Assembly (NCBI GenBank): GCA_004352715.1
Contig: SCFE01000014.1
Location: 2,391,913 to 2,455,912 of the forward strand
DNA from: Hofstenia miamia
Taxonomy: Eukaryota > Xenacoelomorpha > Acoela
DNA length: 64,000 nt
Direction: 5' to 3'
Below are positions 55,683-64,000 of this stretch, one piece after another. Made by a program: the position numbers and the translations under genes. The notes beneath the pieces are model-generated. The model was not told the origin of the DNA. It saw only the letters and a program-made list of their open reading frames with translations, and searched no databases. Positions within the stretch are counted from its first letter, which is position 1. Every line of letters starts with the position of its first letter.

Positions 55683-58600
55683 AATGAATAGTAATTAGGA
55701 AAAAAGTAAATATATACTTTAACATGTAAAAACCCAAATTTTCAAAAATATGCATTTCTGAAAACTTATTTTGTAAATTTATTTCCACAGAATGTTTTGA
55801 TTTTCAGTTTAATAACAATAACATAGCTATTGCTTATTATCAACAAATTTACAACTGATGTTTCAAATGCGAAAATTAAGGAGTAGAAACAAAATTTCTG
55901 CAAATAGCAAATTAAATGAGAGTATCATCATAATCGAAGTATATGTACGTGCTGGTGTTTTTGTTGAATGTATAATGAAGCAAACAAAAATGCTTAATGG
56001 TCATTTTGACTTATTGTCGCGTTTCTAATACTAAATATATATAATATATATAATTTATTATATATATATATATGTTATATACATATTATACATATTATAT
56101 ATTACATATACATATTATATAAATTATATATATATATATATATACGTGAGTATTTGTGACGCAATGCATTGTGAGATGCTTCAACTCTTCATGAGAGTAA
56201 ATGACTATTGATATATTGAATTCTTGCAAAAACCGTACTACCAATTTTTTTAAAATCATTATTCTTCCATTATTCTATTTTTGTGGATAAGAATAAACTT
56301 AGAAGATAAATGCCTTCATATTTAGGACAATTCATGGAGAAGAAAAAATAATGCAAACATTAATGTGTTGACAAGCAATTTGCATAAATCTGAAGTAATT
56401 CTTAAAATTTTAGAAATAAATATATCTAATATTTTTAAATTTCATCATAATTTTTAAGGCCTTGCTATTTTATGCCCCCCCTTTTGGTTCAATGTACCTT
56501 CATATTTGGAACTAGTGGGATTGTGCCATTAGCCATAAGACCAATCGGGTCTTAAATCAAATGCCTCTGAACAGCATAATCATAGGTCTGGCTAAGGTCA
56601 GGGTTGAGTAAATATTATGCGGCCCAGCCTTGCTGGCGACGGTGTTTATCATCACAGCCAGCTAAATGGGGAACAAAGTTTGCATGATGTCAATGCAATA
56701 ATTTTTTAAAATTTCTTTAATATCTACATATTAATAACAGAACAAGATCTCTTGGATGAACACAAATGACTCGTGACTAACTCTGTCCATGAGTCAAAGC
56801 TAACATTTAAATTTTAGGGAATTCATGTACATTTTATTTCTCCAGTTTAAAGGCAGTAAAATCCAGTCAGATTAATCAAATCGCTTTTCAAATTAGTCGA
56901 CTACACATGATTGGTTCACATAAAGTAGAGACATTCTGTACTCATAAAATATATAGAAATATTGTTATTGGTCTAGTGACTTAGTCAGCAGAACAATATA
57001 CTACATAAAATGTGTTGTTATTGATTTCAAACTTTTAAATTATAATCAACCAGAGATGGACATTAGTTTTGGAAACGAGCTCAATATTTGGGCCTGCTTA
57101 TTAAGGCTCAAGGTTTGGCATAGACAGAACCCGTTATCAAAAACTCATGCAGGCCACTACATCCATTCAACCCTTATGAAGAAATTTGAAATATCTTGAC
57201 TATTTATTACTATTATTCGTGTTTTTTGTTTATTGATTATTTTTTTTGAAATTATTAAATTTTTGTACAGTTGATTTTAAATTATTTCCTTTGTAAACTT
57301 TAAATATTTATTTTGATGTTAATGATTTGTAAATTGTAAAATTTAACTAAATGGCTACCTCGACTCAACTCAGCTTTAGTTCAGCTCAAGTGGTAATTTC
57401 TGTTTAGGGATGGCTGAAATCGTCATTGTCAACGCGAATTGAAATTTCGTAATCAACTACTTAATTAAATATAAATTGTTTTCACAATTTTTTATAAACC
57501 AGTTAAGTATGGTCTTTTAGTATCTCGAATCGGCTCAACTGAGCTGGGAATACGTTGAACCTCTTGCAAAGCAGATCTATGGGTAAATTTGTAGCCGTAT
57601 AGGTCAGGGTTAGTAATTAATCTATTTAACAACTGTGAGCAAATCCCTGAATTTTTGCTTAAGAACAAAAATTGCCAATAATTGTCAATTATTTAACCCT
57701 ATCTCCACTAGGAATTTTCCAAAATCTGTGATGATTTCAATAAAAAATTTTAAACGCGATAATAAAGACATCATTTTTGTCAGACAATCTAAGTAAATTA
57801 TTTAATGTAAATATTGTGCTATCCTGCAATGCTCTCTTATACTTTGATCTTAGGAAAGAATTGCTCAAATTTGCAGCATTTGCTAATGCTTGCTAAATAT
57901 GATAGCCAACCCAATCTAGGAAACAGGTGAATGCTAGTTCTTTCAAGTGGAGCATTTTTCAATATGGAACATGATTTCTGTTAATTTATTTATACAGTAA
58001 TTTATTGATGTTGACACAAAGCTAATTTTAGGCAGTTATCTAAAGAAATTTTGAATTATTGAGTGAATGATTTGAAATTGATTGCCGCATACACTACATA
58101 GAATCTATTCACCAAATGTTCAATTAATTGTTAGCTCCAACTTCTGACCCGATTTTTCTCCATATTTGTGACTACATTGAAGTAGCTTTTACAACAGACA
58201 TTAAAGTAACCAAAGACAGACTTACGCCTTAGTCTAAATATTCAACATCTGTTAACCACATTACTGACCAAATGTTTACAGTTTGTATTGAGTTTAAGGC
58301 CCACAAAGATGTTAAACATGAAACTACGAATTCATTGTCTTAGTAACTGGAATTATTAGTTACATTTTCAAGAAACCGTCAATCAAAAGAACATTGTTAG
58401 GAATTGTAGACATATCAATTTTGATATGGAGAAGTTGAAAAATAAATTGAGAAAATTTTCCTACGTGAAGGTTTTTATGCAATAAGTTTGCATATGCTTT
58501 TAAGTACGGAGTAATATACTGCAGTAATAGAATTTAATTAAATTTATAAGCAGTAATTAACATTTATAAAAGTTTTAGTTGAAACAAAGGAAGAAAAAAC

Positions 58601-58928
58601 ATGATCATACTACTTGGTATATTTTTACAATATTGTATCTAAGAATTTAACCATTTAAAAAGAAGCACTTACTGGAATACTTTAATGCACCTTATGTTTT
58701 TTATAACTTAAAATGACACTAAGCTTTATAAAAATGTTTTATTTCCAATATTGATCGCGTAATAATAACGAGTGATTGACTTCGTTTGCTCAGTTGTGAA
58801 AATATAAAAATCTTAATATAATTTATCTCACCAATATATATTGAAAAATCAACACTCATACTGCCTACTTACAGATCATAGAAAGCATTTCCAAAACTCC
58901 TCAATTTTTTGAAATCCTAGCCTGAAAA
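55683..58928. other. Long AT-rich stretch without recognised gene
   Basis: Contains a complex TA tract at 56035-56145. At 57050-57600 there are GAGCTCAA / CTCAACTCAG motifs reminiscent of the MITE subterminal repeats in this window, but no convincing inverted ends. No coding motif seen. Confidence 0.5.
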
Positions 58929-58941
58929 AAAATATATATAT

Positions 58942-58988
<47 letters not shown>

Positions 58989-59012
58989 CATTCTATATAT
59001 ATATATATATAA
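58929..59012. repeat. (TA)n microsatellite
   Basis: TA runs with TTTATA and ACATTC interruptions. Confidence 0.95.
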
Positions 59013-62000
59013 TTTGAGCTTAATGATAAAACATCATCAAACCAAAATCACCGAAGCAATATTCATTAAATCAACCCGGAAAACCTAATAAACTAGAGTT
59101 ACAATTTTCCTAAATAAATTTTTTCTCGTTAGGCTAAGCAATATATAACTATACTACTATTGAACAACCTTATATGAATGTGACTCTGTTTACTTACAAT
59201 TTCAATTTGAAAACAATCATGAAAACTCGATTGGATTCGTCGGCATTACAGGCAAACATTTTAGTTTCGAACTAGAAAGTCGAGTTTTCGCAGAGCTGTA
59301 CTATATATATATATATATATATNGGCAATAGTGATAGTGTTCGATACCTTATTAATTTAGTGTATTGATTGTTCTTGTTATCAATGAGTTTGTTTAATAA
59401 ATAGATCTCGCAACCGGGATGCAATAGCTTGTTATAATTTCTTACATATAATATCCTTACATATAAATAGATACATGCTGACCTGAAATACATGTGAACA
59501 ATCAATACGGCCATGGCAAGAGGGATGAATTGANTCTACGAAAATAGGTCCTTATTTCTAATTACACATGTACCTGGAAAATGCGTTTATTATGCTAATC
59601 CATCATTAACTGCGAGTGCAGGATAAAATTATGATATGCAGAGAATCAAAATTCTTCGGTTCTATCAAATATCAGCAAAGAAATAATTTGCTTTTTAAAA
59701 ATATATCCACCTTCTTTGAAATCCTCTTGATGATACTAGTAAAAGATAACAAGTTTTATCAATCTTGATTGACTTAGACTATTTCAAAATCCACTGTTCA
59801 ACAGCATTAGCAAAGAATTCATTTGCTCTTCAGTGATTCTACAAATGTTCCTCTAGTTCTTTTAATTTATAAGAATATACGTGTATATTCTAAATTGGAA
59901 AGGTGAAATCTTGCTTAACATTTCCAAAATGTCATACCAAAAACGTAAAAACGAGTGAGGAACTCCTCTACGCTAGCTAAAAGAATTTTAAAATATTCTG
60001 ATATAACCACAACAAGGATCTATGTAAACAAATATAAAAAATTTTGTCTATTCGGGCCTGATAAAAATAGCAAACTTCATATTTTGAATTATACATGTAT
60101 GCTATTTACAATTTAAGTAGAAATGGATTTTGGGGTGTTCCTGCAATCTGCTCACTTCTTTGAACTTTTATTCCTCTTGAATAGTTCAAAGGCAAAGACA
60201 TGTATAATCCATACAACAATTTAATGGATATCAACAGCTGGCAGAAAGTTTTTGCAACTGTGCTTAATTTACAATATTACAAAATTCTAGATTATTTGTT
60301 TAATAAACCAATGCAAGTTCCAAATTCATTCCAATATCTGAGGTAATATGATTTTTTGAAAGGATGCATTATGTGGCTAGTTGAAGTGTATGAGCTATTG
60401 AAAACCAATTATTGTCATTATTCATTTTATAAATATAATTAGACATAAAAAACGGTTTAGAAGATATTTATGAGGTTGGCTAAAAGTAGTGTGAACAAAT
60501 GTTAATTGTTTTGCGAAACATTATGCAAATACTAAACATGACTTGCTAACGTCAATAGTTGGCTTATTTCCTCGATGGGATATTTATTGATATAATTGAA
60601 AATCTAGTGCACTCACTACCTGCGTCTAAAAATTAGATTTTTATTAGATAAAAATAATAATTTGTAACTCTGACCAACTAATTTCTTTGTGTATTATTGA
60701 AAATGCACTAAAAATTGCAGAAATGTGAATATTTAAAGCAGAACCCCTACCAAAAACAAAAGTAAATATTCGAAGAAAACCCCCTTTGAACCAAAGAATT
60801 TCCTCCAGAGTTGACATTTTAAACACAAAGTTCAGTTATTAAATATTTTCAAAGTAATACTAGATTACAAAAAAACTAAATTCGGGTTTAAAGCATCAAC
60901 CTTTAGTAAATACATACTATTTTTAGTGAGCGCATACTCAAATAAGTATGACCATCTACATTACTTGATTTTTCCAATCATTTAACTAACAATTCTATTA
61001 AAATTAATAAAATGGCAGTTCCAAGTCAAAACAATTTTTTTTTCCTTAATACAGTTTGATAAAATTGTTATTGCATTTTTGTTATCTATTTGCAATGATG
61101 GTCTAATGAATGACAATGAATACTCGGAATTCAAGTGCTAAGTTGTAAAACAAGTGTGTTTTAAAGCATATTGCATGGTGGATGAAATTCGAACTTTCTG
61201 TGAGAGCCACTGTGAGATATTTTATAATGCAACCAGGAAATTAATGCATGCATTAATTCAATAATTCCCAACGATAATGAAATGTAATTTGATTTAATAC
61301 CACTCTGCATAAAATCTTGATGCATGAAATGAGGTGACTGTACCGAATGAAGCTTATTGATTAGAATTTTTCAAAACGTACAACTTTGTTTTGCTATTAT
61401 TAGGCAAAGACATTTAATAAATTATGTTTCCTCATATTCTTCAAAAAATAGATATTTTTGTCTTTTATTAAATGTATTCATAGTGCCTTTCCATTGTCTT
61501 TATTCAAAATGCCAAAAATACTATAATTAATAAAAAAAATTTAATAAAATATCCTAATAAAGTTTTTCAACAATTTTCTAATTTACTGAATTTTTTTAAT
61601 GAGCTTGGAATTTACATAAAGATTATCTATTCTTTTGATACTTAATTTATTACTATTATTTAGTCTTCGAAAGAATCTATCTGCATGCCCATTAATAACT
61701 GTATCCAATTTCTTTACCCCAGTAAGACCCAATTCTAATTCAATGAATCCACAATTTTTGAATGCTTAATCTTAAATTTGGGATTATTCCAAAGACATTC
61801 AATATTGCAAAAATATTGTGCAAAAAGGAATAAAGTATATATTAAAATATTTTCATTTATTATATATATTGTAAGCGGTCAAATATAAATTTTGAGCTGC
61901 AGGTAAGCTACTAATTTTGACAAATTTATCTATTGATTAAGATTTAAAAATATTGTAAATTTTACTCAAAACAGTCGAAGTGTAGCCAAATTTACACAAT

Positions 62001-62278
62001 TTTAACTAAAAATCTCTTTTAAGTAGATTTCACATAGAAGATTAACAAATTATTATTTAATAAATATTGTAAAAATTTTTATGATTTGGAAAAATCACAA
62101 AATATTTGAACAAATATTTATATATTACACTAATTGTAGGAATTAACTAAATGATTAAAAAGAGAAAATTATTATTAGTAAAAATTTGAAGCCTGCTAGA
62201 GAATGAAAATACTTAGTTTTAATCATCTTAATTAAGAATATACAGCAGTAAAATGAGAGAATTTCAGGTTTATTTCTA
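59013..62278. other. Long AT-rich stretch without recognised gene
   Basis: Single Ns at 59323 (after a TA run) and 59534 mark joins. A small hairpin lies at about 60157-60190 (CTTTGAAC...GTTCAAAG). No gene or transposon end recognised. Confidence 0.55.
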
Positions 62279-62279
62279 T

Positions 62280-62720
62280 TATATATATATATATATATAT
62301 GGGCCCTGCGAGTACTCGAAATTCGAGTCGAGTTCAAGGGCCAAAAACTCAACTCGATATTGGCTTCAATTTCATCTATTTTTCGTCCATGATTACCTAT
62401 AATGTCGAAGAATCCAACTAACTTTCATAATTTATCCCAAATTGTAAGTTNNNNNNNNNNNNNNNNNNNNNNNNNNNNNNNNNNNNNNNNNNNNNNNNNN
62501 NNNNATAATATATATATATATATTAGGGCCCTGCGAGTACTCGAAATTCGAGTCGAAAACTCAACTCAAAAACTCAACTCGATATTTTGAGTACTCGAAC
62601 TCAACTCGATATTGGCTTCAATTTCATCTATTTTTCGTCCATGATTACCTATAATGTCGAAGAATCCAACTAACTTTCATAATTTATCCCAAATTGTAAG
62701 TGTTCAGGCATGGTTTCTCT
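62280..62720. repeat. GGGCCCTGCGAGTACTCG element end, duplicated across gap
   Basis: After each of two TA runs (62280-62300 and 62506-62524) the sequence GGGCCCTGCGAGTACTCGAA leads into CGAGT/CTCAACTCGA-rich DNA and a common unique flank (GGCTTCAATTTCATC ... ATTGTAAGT). The second copy has extra CTCAACTCGA units. The N-run 62451-62504 lies between them, suggesting alleles or unmerged contigs. The AGGGCCC start and sub-repeats resemble the hAT-type MITE at 45.3 kb, but no matching right end was found. Confidence 0.65.
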
Positions 62721-62848
62721 TATTTAGTTTCGCATGCATCTTTTCCCTACATTTATATAAAGCAGCATAGTGATATATAGCTTAGCCAAGTCTAAATATA
62801 AAGTCTAAATATAATTGTAACTCGACTCGAATCTAAAAATGTCAACTC

Positions 62849-62884
<36 letters not shown>
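62849..62884. repeat. (TA)n microsatellite
   Basis: TA run with one interruption. Confidence 0.95.
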
Positions 62885-62885
<1 letters not shown>

Positions 62886-63099
62886 GCTTCAAACTCCTGA
62901 AAAAAAATTTTGAATCTCATTCAGAAACCTCTGCCATAGTATATAGTGCTTGTATCCAGCTGTAGCTATTTTAAATTTTTGCATTCATAAACCATATTGA
63001 AGACAAATAATGAACTCTAGAATGATTTGAAATCCACAATATGTTCGTTAATTGCTGCTTATTTCAAAAACCGAATACTTCAAAAAGGTAAGATCTTTC

Positions 63100-64000
63100 T
63101 ATATGTCCCTAAATGAACTTGCAAGGAATGAATCTCTTTATATTTCAAAGTTTGATAAGGGTAATGGGATTTTGCAAGGGTAAGTATTTTGTAAAAATGA
63201 ATGAAATTCTCAAAGTTATTCTAAGTTTGTAAAGGTCAATGATAATAAAAAATTAAAAAGAAACATTTTCATTCATGAAGAAGAAAAATTTAACAAACAA
63301 TTATTTAAAATGGTTAATGATAATGAATTACTATATAAGCTATTTCACAGTTCAGGATGTCCACCAAGCTGATAGATTGGTCAACCTCATCAATCAAAAC
63401 ACATTAAGAAAATTATTGAATATAGCTGGTCTAAACGTAAAATTTATATTTAATGAAACTATTTACGAGCAGATAGATTGAATGGCAATGGGATCACCAC
63501 TATATCCTTTGCCATGGATATCATCGAAAGGAATATAGAGGGATTAAAAATCCCAAAGCCCATTACATATCATAGACATGTTGATGATATTTTTACTATA
63601 TTCGATAGTCAAGATGAGGTCTAAAATTTCAAGAACTTTTTGAATAATTGCTTGAAAGAGTTACAATTAAAACCCTGTGAACAATAAATTAAATTTTCTG
63701 GATGTTGCAATAACGTACAATAACCATTCCTATGAAACTAAGAAGTACCAATCTTTACATTCCATTTCATTCATATTGTCATTCAAGGTATAAAATTAAT
63801 ACCATCAAATGTTTGCTTAATCGTATAATCAAAATATCTTTAAATTACCAGAATTTATTTCAGTCAATCTCTGAATTATATGACACTTTGGAAAAAAATG
63901 GCTATCCCAATCGATTAATTAAGAGGTACGTTGATCAACAGATAACAAAGAAGTCTGAAGTAATATGTAACCAAGATCAATCTAATGATAAAGAATCAAT
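63100..64000 (+). pseudogene. Penelope-like element RT, runs off window
   Basis: Plus-strand readings in Penelope order: ESLYISKFDKGNGI (about 63128-63168, the I-x-K/A-DKG block), HSSGCPP (about 63340), LVNLINQNTL...FNETIYEQID (open frame 63275-63481), then a TGA where Gly is usual, followed by MAMGSPL (63482 on), FAMDIIERNIEGL (about 63510-63545), YHRHVDDIFTIF with an intact DD pair (about 63570-63605), and SELYDTLEKNGYPNRLIKRYV (about 63870-63930). Several frameshifts and stops interrupt it. The GIY-YIG endonuclease expected next would lie beyond the window. It belongs to the same class as the 12.7-kb element and shares the NGYP and AMDIIE-type blocks, but is better preserved. Confidence 0.87.

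Noticed and set aside
57043-57457. hAT-type MITE flanked by TAATCAAC octamers
   Set aside because: The octamer occurs at both places, but the enclosed sequence has no matching inverted ends, and an AT-rich octamer can recur by chance.
1-64000. tRNA, rRNA or CRISPR-like arrays
   Set aside because: I looked for GGTTCRA-type T-loop strings with an acceptor partner and for regularly spaced direct repeats. None formed a convincing cloverleaf or array. A tRNAscan-SE or Infernal run would be decisive.

Overview
The window looks like intergenic or intronic DNA from an AT-rich invertebrate animal genome. The signs are strong A+T bias, abundant (TA)n and (TAA)n microsatellites, interstitial TTAGGG-like tracts, and a dense mix of animal-type transposable elements: Tc1/mariner, hAT, Dong/R4-type and CR1/Jockey-like non-LTR retrotransposons, and Penelope-like elements. 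I cannot name the species. I found no convincing intact host gene, tRNA, rRNA or CRISPR array. Almost every protein-like segment is a decayed transposase or reverse transcriptase.

Layout. 0-1.4 kb: a complete but broken DD37E Tc1/mariner element with matching inverted ends. 1.9-5.5 kb: nothing recognised. 5.5-6.6 kb: a hAT-type MITE with an 8-bp target duplication. 9.4-10.4 and 15.5-16.5 kb: two copies of one 1,033-bp block holding a reverse-transcriptase remnant, degenerate telomere-like DNA and the end of a DD34D mariner; the second copy continues into the whole mariner (16.3-17.7 kb). 11.4-12.6 kb: a long imperfect inverted repeat around another reverse-transcriptase remnant. 12.7-13.7 kb: a decayed Penelope-like element with a GIY-YIG endonuclease. 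14.0-14.2 kb: an old Dong/R4 3' end. 17.9-19.6 kb: a cluster of palindromes, a repeat-bearing block and a TTAGGG-like tract. 23.3-24.4 kb: a mariner resembling the Hsmar1/cecropia group, with part of its catalytic domain deleted.

30.7-36 kb is a layered retrotransposon block. Two Dong/R4 copies lie head to tail in (TAA)n tracts. The second shares its 3' (TAA)n tract, tail to tail, with a minus-strand CR1/Jockey-like element, which itself carries a hAT MITE. 38.0-42.8 kb is a complete 4.8-kb hAT transposon (DUF4371/ZMYM1-like transposase, perfect 8-bp target duplication), interrupted by a second hAT-type MITE with perfect 20-bp ends. Further hAT-type MITEs lie at 44.2, 45.3-46.4 and 47.2 kb. 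48.8-52.5 kb is a mosaic of duplicated blocks around a CR1/Jockey-like element. 52.7-53.4 kb holds Tc1/mariner pieces. 53.4-62.3 kb is AT-rich DNA with microsatellites only. The window ends inside a second Penelope-like element (63.1-64.0 kb), which runs off the edge.

Assembly quality matters here. Several gaps written as one N, and some N-runs, are flanked by the same sequence on both sides (7252, 37591, 50734, and the N-runs at 20.2, 46.2 and 62.5 kb). Some apparent duplications are therefore probably unmerged contig ends or haplotypes. No working pathway or operon can be described: the shared biology is transposition, with elements inserting into one another and into simple repeats.
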